From: Schauerella fraxinea
GTDB taxonomy: Bacteria > Pseudomonadota > Gammaproteobacteria > Burkholderiales > Burkholderiaceae_B
Length of the DNA: 64,000 nucleotides
Direction of reading: 5' to 3'
Assembly (NCBI GenBank): GCA_030849945.1
Contig: JAVDKK010000003.1
Span: 904,776 to 968,775 of the forward strand
Shown here piece after piece: positions 7,330 to 16,343 of the stretch (positions within the stretch are counted from its first letter, which is position 1; each line of letters opens with the position of its first letter). The notes under the pieces are model-generated. The model saw nothing but the letters and a program-made list of their open reading frames with translations, did no database searches and was not told the DNA's origin. The position numbers and the translations under genes are program-made.

Positions 7330-9073
7330 CGCCGGCGTAGTCCGCGAGGCGCGAACGCTCGCCACGCTGCAAGGTGACGTGGCCCGAGTGCGGCCAGCCC
7401 TTGAAGCGATCGACCACGAAGGTGAGTCCGGAACTGCCTTCGGTGAGATAGGGCGTATCGATCTGCGCGATGTTGCCCAGGCAGATCACCTTGGTGCCGG
7501 GACCCGCGCGCGTGATCAGCGTTTTCATCTGCTTGGGTGTCAGGTTTTGCGCTTCGTCGATGATGAGGTACTTGTTCAGGAACGTACGCCCGCGCATGAA
7601 GTTCAGCGACTTCACCTTGATGCGCGATCGGATCAGATCCATCGTGGCCGCACGACCCCAATCGCCATTGCCTTCGCCGTCGCCCATGTTGAGCACGTCG
7701 AGGTTGTCTTCCAGGGCGCCCATCCACGGCAGCATCTTTTCTTCTTCGGTGCCCGGCAGGAAACCGATGTCTTCGCCAACCGGCACCGTGACACGCGTCA
7801 TGATGATTTCGGTATAGCGTTTGGTTTCAAGCACTTGGGTAAGACCCGCCGCCAGCGCCAGCAGCGTCTTGCCGGTGCCGGCCTGACCCAGCAGCGAGAT
7901 GAAATCGCAATCCGGGTTCATGAGCAGGTTCATCGCGAAGTTCTGCTCACGGTTGCGCGCCGTGATGCCCCAGACGTTGTTCTTGCCGTGGGTGTAGTCG
8001 CGCAGTGTGGCCAGCACGGCCGTTTTGCCGTTGACCTCACGCACTTGGGCATGCAAGGGCATCTGGCCGTCGAAATAGACGAACTGGTTGACGACGAACT
8101 GCGCGCACAGCGGCCCGTGAATGCGATAGAACGTGGTGCCGCCTTGCTGCCAGGACTCCACATCCTTGCCGTGCTTGTTCCAGAAATCCTCGGGCAGGGC
8201 CATGACGCCCGAATAAAGCAGATCCGAATCTTCCAGCACATGGTCGTTGAAGTAGTCTTCGGCGGCCATGCCCAGCGCACGCGCCTTGAGGCGCATGTTG
8301 ATGTCTTTGGACACCAGGACGACGTCGCGTTGCGCGAATTTCTCTTGCAGGGCACGCACCACGCCCAGAATCTGGTTGTCGGCCTTGCCCATGGGCAAGT
8401 CGGCCGGCAGCGTGCTGTGAATGGCTGACGTCTGGAAGAGCAATCGGCCGGTGGCGTCCTTGTTGCCCAGGGCGCTCAGGTCCACGCCCGCGTCGATATC
8501 CTCGGCGTCGTTGACCAAGGCATCCAGCGAACGGCTGACCTGACGCGCATTGCGCGCCACTTCGGACATGCCTTTTTTCTGATGATCGAGCTCTTCGAGC
8601 GTCATCATCGGCAGGAACACATCGTGTTCTTCGAAGCGGAAGAGGCTGGAAGGATCGTGCAGCAGCACGTTCGTATCGAGCACGAACAACTTGCGCGCTT
8701 CGGATTCGGTGCGCGGGATGACCTTGCGCGGCGCCTTGGGCGATGGCGTGGCCTTGCGCTCGCGCGCAACCGGCGCGACGACCGCTGCGGGCTGCGGCGG
8801 CGCAATCTGCGTGCTCTTGGGCATGCCGTCGAGTTCCGGCTGCATGGCTTCGCTATCGGCGTAATTGCGGCCGGCGACCTTCAATGCCGGCGCGGCGGGC
8901 TGCTCAGGCGCGGCCGTTTTGCGACGGGTTGTGCGCGGTGCCGCAGTCGGGGCGGCGGCGGCCTTCGCGGCTGCCGGTTTGGTCGCGGTCTTGCGCGTCG
9001 CCTGCGGCACGGCTTCTGCCGTCGGGAAGGTCAGGATGGCTGCAGGGCGGGTGGGCAACTTCGGAAGCGGCAT
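7319..9073 (-). CDS. PIN domain-PhoH ATPase fusion (PhoH2/YlaK type)
   Basis: Predicted RNA-acting ATPase with a PIN nuclease domain. Residues 1-125 are an Ala/Pro/Lys/Arg-rich, probably disordered extension. The PIN domain starts at FVLDTNVLLHD (acidic D133) and runs to about 280. The PhoH domain follows, with Walker A GQAGTGKT at 396-403, then a GEDIGFLPG motif and Walker B IIDEAQN. At 584 residues it is longer than typical PhoH2 proteins because of the N-terminal tail. It lies between bcp and pdxA on the same strand. In related proteins the two domains give an ATP-dependent RNA unwinding and cutting activity; that role here is inferred. Confidence 0.9.
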   Translation of the reverse strand: MPLPKLPTRPAAILTFPTAEAVPQATRKTATKPAAAKAAAAPTAAPRTTRRKTAAPEQPAAPALKVAGRNYADSEAMQPELDGMPKSTQIAPPQPAAVVAPVARERKATPSPKAPRKVIPRTESEARKLFVLDTNVLLHDPSSLFRFEEHDVFLPMMTLEELDHQKKGMSEVARNARQVSRSLDALVNDAEDIDAGVDLSALGNKDATGRLLFQTSAIHSTLPADLPMGKADNQILGVVRALQEKFAQRDVVLVSKDINMRLKARALGMAAEDYFNDHVLEDSDLLYSGVMALPEDFWNKHGKDVESWQQGGTTFYRIHGPLCAQFVVNQFVYFDGQMPLHAQVREVNGKTAVLATLRDYTHGKNNVWGITARNREQNFAMNLLMNPDCDFISLLGQAGTGKTLLALAAGLTQVLETKRYTEIIMTRVTVPVGEDIGFLPGTEEEKMLPWMGALEDNLDVLNMGDGEGNGDWGRAATMDLIRSRIKVKSLNFMRGRTFLNKYLIIDEAQNLTPKQMKTLITRAGPGTKVICLGNIAQIDTPYLTEGSSGLTFVVDRFKGWPHSGHVTLQRGERSRLADYAGDVL

Positions 9074-9139
9074 GGTGTCACTCTCGTGTGAGGGCCGGCA
9101 GGTACGCCTGACGTGGATGAAACGAACAGCGAAAAAGGG

Positions 9140-9613
9140 TCAACCGATACTCAGGGCAGCCTGCAACACCTCTTTGGCATGGCCAGGCACGCGCAAACCG
9201 CGCCACTCCTGAACCAAAGTGCCATAGGCGTCGATCAGAAAGGTGCTGCGTTCGATACCGCGCACCTGCTTGCCGTACATATTCTTCAACTTCATGACGC
9301 CGTACAGATTGCAAAGGTCTTCTTCGGTATCGGCGATGAGGGGAAACGGCAGGGAATACTTGGACTTGAAGTTTTCGTGCGACTTCAGGCTATCGCGCGA
9401 AATGCCGATCACGACACAGCTTGCGGCCAGAAACTCGTCATTCAGATCGCGAAAATCCTGACTTTCGGTCGTGCAGCCGGGCGTGTTGTCTTTCGGATAG
9501 AAATACAGCACGACGGCGCGCCCTTTGCAGTCGGCCAGATCGATCGTGCCGATGGTGCTTTCCGCCTTGAAGGTGGGAGCGGGTTTGCCTATGGAGGGCG
9601 GCATTGCGGTCAT
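9140..9613 (-). CDS. bcp: thioredoxin-dependent peroxiredoxin (Bcp/PrxQ)
   Basis: Thiol peroxidase that reduces hydrogen peroxide and organic hydroperoxides using thioredoxin. The 157-residue protein has the thioredoxin fold and the peroxidatic motif YPKDNTPGCTTE (C47). The resolving cysteine that many PrxQ proteins carry five residues later is absent (glutamine at that place). Other cysteines at C29, C66 and about C102 could resolve, or the protein may work as a 1-Cys or alternative 2-Cys enzyme. Its start overlaps the stop of the Mth938-like gene (ATGA), and phoH follows after 66 bases. Confidence 0.92.
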   Translation of the reverse strand: MTAMPPSIGKPAPTFKAESTIGTIDLADCKGRAVVLYFYPKDNTPGCTTESQDFRDLNDEFLAASCVVIGISRDSLKSHENFKSKYSLPFPLIADTEEDLCNLYGVMKLKNMYGKQVRGIERSTFLIDAYGTLVQEWRGLRVPGHAKEVLQAALSIG

Positions 9614-10068
9614 TCTCCGGTGGGGATGAGGGCGGCCACGACGCGGCGGCCCTCGGCCATCAATATGTTGTAAGTGCGCGCGGCCGCCTGCGTATCCATG
9701 ACCTCGATGCCGATTCCCTGCGCCAGCAAGGGCGCGGTAACGGCGGCGGGCAGGAAACGCTGGACGGCGCCGGTGCCGACAAGCATCACTTCCGGTGCGT
9801 TGTCGGGCAGCGGGGCGGGGGCGGATTCGCCGGCATCTAGGAAATCGAGCGGATTGACCGGGGCGGCCTTCAGGCCGGCGGCATCTCGCAGCAGCGTGGT
9901 CGTGACCTCGCTGGCAGCACGCGCATGCCAGTGGGAGACAGGCCCCTCAGGTCCAAATGCGACCGCATGGTCGTAGCGAACCTGGTTGATTTCAATGTAG
10001 CCGTCACCATACGCGGTGACGGTGTTCAATGCCGACGTTGGGTCAGTATGCAGCTTCAAATAGAACAC
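9610..10068 (-). CDS. Mth938-like domain protein (NDUFAF3/DUF498 family)
   Basis: Small soluble protein of the Mth938/DUF498 family, whose mitochondrial relative NDUFAF3 helps assemble respiratory complex I. The bacterial role is not settled. The 152-residue product shows the family pattern: N-terminal strands with INQVRY, a central PEVMLVGTGAVQRFL segment, and a C-terminal IGIEVMDTQAAARTYNIL stretch. It is the first gene of a leftward operon (this gene, bcp, phoH, pdxA, alkA), with its promoter somewhere in the 152 bases shared with the divergent alaC. Family assignment is fairly sure, function is not. Confidence 0.82.
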   Translation of the reverse strand: MFYLKLHTDPTSALNTVTAYGDGYIEINQVRYDHAVAFGPEGPVSHWHARAASEVTTTLLRDAAGLKAAPVNPLDFLDAGESAPAPLPDNAPEVMLVGTGAVQRFLPAAVTAPLLAQGIGIEVMDTQAAARTYNILMAEGRRVVAALIPTGE

Positions 10069-10220
10069 TCCGGCTTGATGAGTTCATGATAGCGCATCGA
10101 CATGACGGTTGCCCTACGAAATACGTAGAAGTCACAGTGTGGTTTCCCGCATTTGCCGGGTGAGCTTCCTTACGATAGATTACTGGGTTTTGTCGCCCCA
10201 GGTCTCTAAGGATTGCCGCC

Positions 10221-11408
10221 ATGAGGAAGTTTTCGCGCATCGAGCGCTTGCCGCCGTATGTTTTCAACATTACCGGTGAATTGAAGATGGCGGCGCGGCG
10301 GCGCGGCGAGGACATTATCGACATGTCCATGGGCAACCCTGACGGTCCCACGCCCAAGCACATCGTCGACAAGCTGGTCGAGGTGGCATCGCGCGACGAC
10401 GCACATGGTTATTCGGTATCCAAGGGCATTCCGCGGCTGCGCAAGGCGATTTGCGACTGGTACAGCCGCCGCTACGACGTGCAGTTCGATCCCGATAGCG
10501 AAGCGATCGTCACGATCGGTTCCAAGGAAGGTCTGGCGCATCTGATGCTGGCCACACTGGATGCGGGCGATACGGTGCTGGTGCCCAATCCCAGTTATCC
10601 GATCCATATTTACGGGGCAGTCATCGCCGGGGCCAATATCCGCTCGGTCCGCATGACGCCGGGCGTGGACTTTTTCGAGGAACTCGAACGCGCGGTGCGC
10701 GAATCGATCCCGAAGCCCAAGATGATGGTGTTGGGATTCCCCAGCAACCCCACGGCGCAGTGCGTCGATCTCTCGTTCTTCGAGCGTGTGGTGGCGTTGG
10801 CAAAAGAGCACGATATCCTGGTGGTGCACGATCTGGCCTACGCGGACATCTGCTTCGATGGGTATAAAGCGCCATCCATCATGCAGGTCGAAGGTGCACG
10901 CGACGTGGCCGTCGAATTCTTCACGATGAGCAAAAGCTACAACATGGCGGGCTGGCGCATCGGGTTCATGGTCGGCAACCGCGAACTCGTGCATGCCCTG
11001 GCGCGCATCAAGAGCTATCACGACTACGGCACCTTCACACCGATCCAGGTGGCGGCGATCGCGGCGCTCGACGGCCCGCAGGATGGCGTGGACGAGGTGG
11101 TCGAGCAGTACCGCAGCCGGCGCGACGTATTGGTGCGCGGTTTGCATGAGGCGGGCTGGAAGGTCGATGTACCCAAGGCCTCGATGTACATCTGGGCCAA
11201 GATCCCCGAGCCATACTTGGCCATGGGATCGCTTGAATTTTCCAAACGGGTGTTGTCCGACGCGAAAGTCGCGGTATCGCCGGGAATCGGGTTTGGCGAG
11301 TATGGCGACGAGTATGTGCGTTTCGCACTGATCGAAAACGAGCAACGTACGCGTCAAGCCGTGCGTGGCATCAAGGACATGTTCCGTAAGGATGGATTTT
11401 TAAAATGA
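10221..11408 (+). CDS. alaC: alanine transaminase AlaC (class I/II aminotransferase)
   Basis: PLP-dependent aminotransferase converting pyruvate and glutamate to alanine and 2-oxoglutarate. The 395-residue protein has the fold-type I layout, with the N-terminal MGNPDGPTP segment, the NPSYP and FPSNPTAQ motifs and the PLP-lysine in MSKSYNMAGWR. The SKSYNMAGWR sequence is characteristic of the AlaC branch rather than general aspartate aminotransferases. It overlaps hom by four bases, forming alaC-hom-thrC. The ATG at 10221 begins MRKFSRIERLPPYVF, the usual N-terminus. Confidence 0.92.
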   Translation: MRKFSRIERLPPYVFNITGELKMAARRRGEDIIDMSMGNPDGPTPKHIVDKLVEVASRDDAHGYSVSKGIPRLRKAICDWYSRRYDVQFDPDSEAIVTIGSKEGLAHLMLATLDAGDTVLVPNPSYPIHIYGAVIAGANIRSVRMTPGVDFFEELERAVRESIPKPKMMVLGFPSNPTAQCVDLSFFERVVALAKEHDILVVHDLAYADICFDGYKAPSIMQVEGARDVAVEFFTMSKSYNMAGWRIGFMVGNRELVHALARIKSYHDYGTFTPIQVAAIAALDGPQDGVDEVVEQYRSRRDVLVRGLHEAGWKVDVPKASMYIWAKIPEPYLAMGSLEFSKRVLSDAKVAVSPGIGFGEYGDEYVRFALIENEQRTRQAVRGIKDMFRKDGFLK

Positions 11409-12709
11409 ACCCCATGAAAGTGGGCCTGCTGGGCCTCGGTGTCGTCGGTGGCGGCACCTGGAACGTTTTATCGCGCAACGCCGAAGAGATTGCACGCCGC
11501 GCCGGTCGGCGCATCGATATCACGCGTATCGCGGTGCGCGATGTGGCCAAGGCGCGTGCGCGCCTGGGTGACGCCGTGGCGCTGTCGGATCAGGCGACCG
11601 ATGTGGTGCGCGACCCCGAAGTCGACATCGTGGTCGAGCTCATCGGCGGCATTGAACCTGCGCGCACCTTGGTGCTCGAGGCCATCGGCAACGGCAAGCA
11701 TATCGTCACGGCCAACAAGGCCTTGCTGGCCAAGCACGGCAATGAGATTTTCGCGGCGGCATCGGCGCAAGGCGTGATGGTGGCGTTCGAAGCCGCCGTG
11801 GCCGGCGGTATCCCGATCATCAAGGCCATTCGAGAGGGGCTTACGGCCAACCGCATTCAATGGGTGGCCGGCATCATCAACGGCACCACCAACTACATCC
11901 TGTCCGAAATGCGCTCGCGCGGCATGTCGTTCGGCGATGCGCTGGCCGAGGCGCAGCGGCTGGGTTATGCCGAAGCCGATCCCACGTTCGACGTCGAAGG
12001 CGTGGACGCCGCGCACAAGCTCACGTTGCTGGCCTCGATGGCCTTCGGCGTGCCGGTTCAGTTTTCGAAAGCGCATATCGAGGGCATTTCCTCGTTGGCC
12101 AGCGAAGATATCGCCTTGGCCGAGCGTCTGGGGTATCGCATCAAACTGCTGGGCATCACCAAGCAGCGTCCGGACGGCATCGAGTTGCGGGTGCACCCGG
12201 CTTTGGTGCCCAACGACCGCCTGTTGGCAAACGTCGAAGGCGCCATGAATGCCGTGATGGTGTCGGGCGACGCTGTCGGCCCCACGTTGTATTACGGGCA
12301 GGGCGCGGGCGAAGAGCCCACGGCCTCGGCCGTGGTGGCCGATCTGGTGGACGTCACGCGCCTGCATACGGCCGATCCCGGCAACCGCGTGCCGCACCTG
12401 GGCTTCCAGCCCGATGCGATGTCCGATATGCCGATCCTGCCGATCTCGCAAGTGATCACGTCCTATTACCTGCGTTTGTCGGTCGACGACCAGCCGGGCG
12501 TGCTGGCCGACCTCGCGCGGTTGTTGGCCGACCTGCGTATTTCGATCGGTTCGATGATCCAGGAGCCCTCGGGCGACGCGGCTGCCGACATCATCTTCAT
12601 CACCCACGAAGCCCGAGAAGGCGACGTCGATCAGGCGATCGAGCGTATCGAATCGCTCGCGTTCGTTCGCTCCAAGGTGACCCGTTTGCGCATCGAGAAC
12701 CTGGCATGA
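11405..12709 (+). CDS. hom: homoserine dehydrogenase
   Basis: NAD(P)H-dependent reduction of aspartate semialdehyde to homoserine, the branch point to threonine and methionine. The 434-residue protein has an N-terminal Rossmann domain (VGLLGLGVVGGGTW), the TANKALLAKHG segment, the catalytic core with GIINGTTNYIL, and AEADPTFDVEG. A C-terminal ACT domain (about residues 355-430, YYLRLSVDDQPGVLADLARL) suggests feedback control by threonine. It overlaps alaC upstream and thrC downstream (ATGA both times), so the three genes are translationally coupled. Confidence 0.97.
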   Translation: MNPMKVGLLGLGVVGGGTWNVLSRNAEEIARRAGRRIDITRIAVRDVAKARARLGDAVALSDQATDVVRDPEVDIVVELIGGIEPARTLVLEAIGNGKHIVTANKALLAKHGNEIFAAASAQGVMVAFEAAVAGGIPIIKAIREGLTANRIQWVAGIINGTTNYILSEMRSRGMSFGDALAEAQRLGYAEADPTFDVEGVDAAHKLTLLASMAFGVPVQFSKAHIEGISSLASEDIALAERLGYRIKLLGITKQRPDGIELRVHPALVPNDRLLANVEGAMNAVMVSGDAVGPTLYYGQGAGEEPTASAVVADLVDVTRLHTADPGNRVPHLGFQPDAMSDMPILPISQVITSYYLRLSVDDQPGVLADLARLLADLRISIGSMIQEPSGDAAADIIFITHEAREGDVDQAIERIESLAFVRSKVTRLRIENLA

Positions 12710-14115
12710 AATACATCTCCACCCGCGGCGGCATGACGCCGCAAGGCTTTTCCGACATTCTTCTTGAGGGCCTGGCGCCCGACGGTGGGTTGGCGTTGCC
12801 CGAAACGTTGCCGCAGATTTCGCAAGCTACGCTCGAAAGCTGGCGCGGCCTGCCGTATGCCGAGTTGGCGTTCGAAGTGCTGTCGTTGTTCGTCACCGAT
12901 ATTCCGGCTGACGAACTGCGTCGCATGACGCACGCGGCTTACAACGATCAGGTATTCAACAGCGAAGACATCGTGCCGCTGCGTCCGCTGGATGGCGGCC
13001 TCTCGCTGCTGGGCCTGTCCGAAGGCCCCACCTTGGCGTTCAAGGATCTGGCCATGCAGTTTCTGGGTCAGGTGTTCGAATACGTGCTCACCCAACGCAA
13101 TACCACGCTCAACATCCTGGGTGCGACGTCGGGCGATACCGGTTCGGCGGCCGAGTACGCCTTGCGCGGCAAGCACGGCGTGCATGTGTTCATGCTGTCG
13201 CCGCATGGGCGCATGAGTGCGTTTCAGCGCGCGCAGATGTACAGCCTGCAAGATGAAAACATTCACAATATCGCGTTGCGTGGTGTGTTTGACGAATGCC
13301 AGGACATCGTCAAGGCGCTGAGCGGCGATATTGATTTCAAGACGCGCTACAAGTTGGGCGCCGTGAATTCGATCAATTGGGCGCGCATTGCCGCCCAGGT
13401 CGTGTACTACTTCCACGGTTGGCTCAAAGCCACGACGGGCCCATCGCAAACGGTGTCGTTTGCCGTGCCGTCAGGCAATTTCGGCAATATCCTGTCGGGC
13501 CATATCGCGCGCCGCATGGGCTTGCCGATCGCCAAGCTCGTGTTGGCCACCAACGAAAACAACGTGTTGGAAGAGTTTTTCCGCACCGGGATCTACCGCC
13601 CGCGCACGGCCGCGCAAACGTATGCCACATCGAGTCCATCGATGGATATTTCGCGTGCCTCCAACTTTGAGCGTTTCATCTTCGAACTGGTCGACCGCGA
13701 TGCGGCGCAAGTGCGTGAGCTGTGGGCGCAACTGGCCTCACAAGGTTTTTTCGACCTGTCGCATCGCTTGAGCGACATCCAGGGCATGTATGGGTTTGCA
13801 GCGGGCGTGAGTTCGCATGCCGATCGCATCGCCACGATCAAGTCGGTGTACGACGCGACTGGCGTGCTGATCGATCCGCATACCGCCGACGGCGTCAAGG
13901 TCGCGCGCGAGTTTGTGGAGCCGGGCATTCCCATGCTGGTGCTCGAAACGGCCTTGCCGGCGAAGTTTTCGGAAACGATTGAAGAGGCATTGGGCCATCC
14001 TGCGGCGCCGCCCGCGGCGCTGGCCAATCTGGAAAGCTTGCCGCAGCGGGTCGATGTGCTCGATTGCACCATCGAATCCGTGCGCGAATACCTCGTCAAG
14101 CACGCCGCTGTTTGA
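12706..14115 (+). CDS. thrC: threonine synthase
   Basis: PLP-dependent conversion of O-phosphohomoserine to threonine. The 469-residue protein starts MKYISTRGGMTPQGF, a recognisable family N-terminus. It carries the PLP-lysine in PTLAFKDLAMQF, the GATSGDTGSAAEYAL phosphate loop and AVNSINWARI. Its length fits the gamma/beta-proteobacterial enzyme. The start at 12706 overlaps the hom stop; a much longer in-frame reading upstream runs through hom and is spurious. A terminator follows within 10 bases, closing the operon. Confidence 0.97.
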   Translation: MKYISTRGGMTPQGFSDILLEGLAPDGGLALPETLPQISQATLESWRGLPYAELAFEVLSLFVTDIPADELRRMTHAAYNDQVFNSEDIVPLRPLDGGLSLLGLSEGPTLAFKDLAMQFLGQVFEYVLTQRNTTLNILGATSGDTGSAAEYALRGKHGVHVFMLSPHGRMSAFQRAQMYSLQDENIHNIALRGVFDECQDIVKALSGDIDFKTRYKLGAVNSINWARIAAQVVYYFHGWLKATTGPSQTVSFAVPSGNFGNILSGHIARRMGLPIAKLVLATNENNVLEEFFRTGIYRPRTAAQTYATSSPSMDISRASNFERFIFELVDRDAAQVRELWAQLASQGFFDLSHRLSDIQGMYGFAAGVSSHADRIATIKSVYDATGVLIDPHTADGVKVAREFVEPGIPMLVLETALPAKFSETIEEALGHPAAPPAALANLESLPQRVDVLDCTIESVREYLVKHAAV

Positions 14116-14122
14116 TTCCCAG

Positions 14123-14150
14123 AACTACCGAGCGATCGGTAGTTTTTTTT
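14123..14150 (+). terminator. rho-independent terminator after thrC
   Basis: Stem AACTACCG / CGGTAGTT with a 6-base loop, followed by a run of T's. It begins eight bases after the thrC stop and ends the alaC-hom-thrC transcript. Confidence 0.92.
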
Positions 14151-14170
14151 ATCCTCTTTTATTGCCGCCC

Positions 14171-15118
14171 ATGACCGCCGCTGACCGTCCCGCAGTACTC
14201 GTCATCACCCCCAATACCGATGTGCATCTCGATTGGATACGCGAACGCTATACCGTAACGGTGGCCGCCACGGCGAGCCAGCGCGCCGAAACGATCGCGG
14301 CGCGTGGCCCGGAGTTTCACTACGTGCTCACCAACGGCACCTTGGGCCTGACGGCAGAGGAAATTGCGGCGATGCCGAACGTCAAGCTGGTCTGCACGCA
14401 GGGCGTGGGCTATGAAAACGTCGACCTGGCTGCCGCGCGCGCGGCTGGCGTGAAAGTGACGAACGGCGCCGGCACCAATGACGTCAGCGTGGCCGATCAT
14501 GCTTTGGGATTGTTGTTCGCAGTCAAACGGCGCATTCCCGAGCTCGACGCTGCAACGCGTGCGGGCAAATGGCGCGACGCCGTGGGCATCCCGCCGGCGA
14601 TTTCGGGCAAGCGCCTGGGCATTCTGGGCATGGGCACAATCGGCGCCTGTATCGCTCGCCGCGCCGCGGCCTTCGATATGCCGATTGGCTATCACAATCG
14701 CAGCCCCAAGGCGGATACGGAGGCCACGTATTTCGATAGCGTGCAGTCGCTGGCCGAATGGGCGGATGTGTTGATCGTGGCCGTCCCCGGCGGAAAGGCC
14801 ACCCATCACATGGTGAACGCGAAAGTGTTGAAGGCGCTTGGTCCTCAGGGGTATCTGGTCAATATCGGCCGGGGCAGTGTGGTCGATACGCCCGCGTTGG
14901 CCGAGGCGCTGAAGGCCGGCACGATCGCCGGCGCGGGGCTCGACGTGTATGAAGGCGAACCGCAAGCGCCCACGGTGTTGCTCGATTGTCCCAACCTCGT
15001 GCTGTCACCGCATGTGGCGGGCTGGTCGCCCGAAGCCGTGGATGCAACCGTCAATCGGTTCCTGGACAACGTGGGTCGGCATGTGGCTGGCCAGCCGTTG
15101 GTGCACGAGCTGGTGTGA
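14171..15118 (+). CDS. D-2-hydroxyacid dehydrogenase (hydroxypyruvate/glyoxylate reductase type)
   Basis: NAD(P)-dependent reductase of 2-oxoacids. The 315-residue protein has the D-isomer dehydrogenase layout: an N-terminal catalytic half, the nucleotide-binding motif LGILGMGTIGACIA (about residues 152-165), and the catalytic triad. The triad is arginine in NIGRGSVVDTPAL, glutamate in DVYEGEPQAP, and histidine in LSPHVAGWS. The nearest functional guess is a glyoxylate/hydroxypyruvate reductase, but the substrate is not readable. The start at 14171 follows the thrC terminator; an upstream in-frame reading through thrC is spurious. Confidence 0.88.
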   Translation: MTAADRPAVLVITPNTDVHLDWIRERYTVTVAATASQRAETIAARGPEFHYVLTNGTLGLTAEEIAAMPNVKLVCTQGVGYENVDLAAARAAGVKVTNGAGTNDVSVADHALGLLFAVKRRIPELDAATRAGKWRDAVGIPPAISGKRLGILGMGTIGACIARRAAAFDMPIGYHNRSPKADTEATYFDSVQSLAEWADVLIVAVPGGKATHHMVNAKVLKALGPQGYLVNIGRGSVVDTPALAEALKAGTIAGAGLDVYEGEPQAPTVLLDCPNLVLSPHVAGWSPEAVDATVNRFLDNVGRHVAGQPLVHELV

Positions 15119-15269
15119 GCGACCGCCGGCTCGGTACCTGGTCGGCCCAGTGAATGGCCAACCCGATACCTAGTCGGCATGCAGGTCACCTTTGGGCGCG
15201 CGATATGCGCAAAGCAGCACATGTCGCGGCCCGTCGGCGACGGGTGTTAACTGATCAGGAGTTCGATCC

Positions 15270-15896
15270 ATGCTAGTGGTTCACCATCTCAACAATTCGC
15301 GGTCGCAGCGCATTTTGTGGCTGTTGGAAGAGCTCAATGTGCCGTACGACATCAAGCTGTATCAACGCAACCCTGAAACGCAGCTCGCACCGCCGGAACT
15401 GAAAAAAATCAATCCGTTGGGCAAATCGCCGGTGGTGCAAGACGGCGATCAAATCTTGATCGAGTCGGGCGCGATCATCGAAACGCTGGTGCGCAAGCAT
15501 GGCGGCGGCCGGCTGGCGCCGCCTGTCGATACGGCCGCGTTCGACACCTACATTCAATGGCTGCATTTCGCCGAGGGGTCAGCCATGTTGCCGCTGATGC
15601 TCAATCTTTATGTCGGCCGGCTCAAAGAGGCGGGCGCGCCGTTGCACCCCCGCATCGAAAGCGAAATCGACAACCATCTGAGTTATCTCGAATCCACGTT
15701 GAGCAAGCACGACTATCTGATGGGCGACGAACTGACGGCGGCCGATATCCAGATGAGTTTCATTGGCGAAATCGCGGATCGTTTCGGTAAGCTGGACAAG
15801 TACCCGGGGATCGCGGCGTGGGTAAAGCGGTTTCAGGCGCGCCCGGCCTATCAGGCTGCCGTGACGAAAGGCGGACCGTATCAGTACGCCAAATAA
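15270..15896 (+). CDS. glutathione S-transferase family protein
   Basis: Soluble 208-residue GST with an N-terminal thioredoxin-like domain (residues 1-80; HHLNNSRSQRILWLLEEL and the glutathione-contact segment LGKSPVVQDG...ESGAIIETL) and an all-helical C-terminal domain. The N-terminal serine of NNSRSQR is in the usual position for a catalytic hydroxyl, as in beta/theta-like bacterial GSTs. A GGAG ribosome binding site precedes ATG 15270. The physiological substrate is unknown. It is read with crcB, which begins 57 bases later. Confidence 0.9.
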   Translation: MLVVHHLNNSRSQRILWLLEELNVPYDIKLYQRNPETQLAPPELKKINPLGKSPVVQDGDQILIESGAIIETLVRKHGGGRLAPPVDTAAFDTYIQWLHFAEGSAMLPLMLNLYVGRLKEAGAPLHPRIESEIDNHLSYLESTLSKHDYLMGDELTAADIQMSFIGEIADRFGKLDKYPGIAAWVKRFQARPAYQAAVTKGGPYQYAK

Positions 15897-15953
15897 TACG
15901 AAGCAGATTATTCACACTTCCATCATGCCGCCACGATCACGCACATCTACGCC

Positions 15954-16343
15954 ATGCTGCCGCTTCTGACGCCGGTCAATTTCATTGCCATCGGCATCGG
16001 TGCAGCGGTGGGCGCCTGGGCGCGGTGGCTATTGGCGCTGCGCTTCAATGGCGCCGAGGCATGGCCTTGGGGCACGTTTGCCGCCAATCTGGTGGGCGGT
16101 TATCTGATTGGCTTGATTCTGGCGGTGATCACTCAGCATCCCGAATGGCCGGCGTGGATCCGACTGGCGGCGGTGACGGGATTTCTGGGTGGGTTGACCA
16201 CGTTTTCGACGTTTTCCGCTGAAGCGTATGCCTACATCGAACGGGGTCAATATGGTTTGGCGCTCGGATACATCGCGGCCAGCGTGTGTGGCTCGTTGGC
16301 GATGACCGGACTGGGGTTGGCTACGGCAGGTTGGTTGAAATAA
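15954..16343 (+). CDS. crcB: fluoride channel Fluc/CrcB
   Basis: Small dual-topology membrane protein that exports fluoride. The 129-residue product has four hydrophobic helices. It carries the family signatures GAAVGAWARW near the start, WGTFAANLVGGYLIG with the conserved asparagine, and GFLGGLTTFSTFSAE, the phenylalanine/threonine-lined pore segment. No fluoride-riboswitch consensus is seen in the 57 bases upstream. Its last 23 bases overlap the 3' end of the convergent hpnE. Confidence 0.94.
   Translation: MLPLLTPVNFIAIGIGAAVGAWARWLLALRFNGAEAWPWGTFAANLVGGYLIGLILAVITQHPEWPAWIRLAAVTGFLGGLTTFSTFSAEAYAYIERGQYGLALGYIAASVCGSLAMTGLGLATAGWLK

Noticed and set aside
10206..11357. 383-codon minus-strand frame opposite alaC
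   Set aside because: Shadow of alaC codon bias; no motif, and alaC is unmistakable.
15132..15178. Imperfect direct repeat CGGTACCTGGTCGGC / CGATACCTAGTCGGC before the GST gene
   Set aside because: Only two copies, 32 bases apart with two mismatches; may be chance, no further structure seen.
15897..15953. Fluoride riboswitch ahead of crcB
   Set aside because: The spacer is too short and lacks the conserved GGCGAUGG-type motif.
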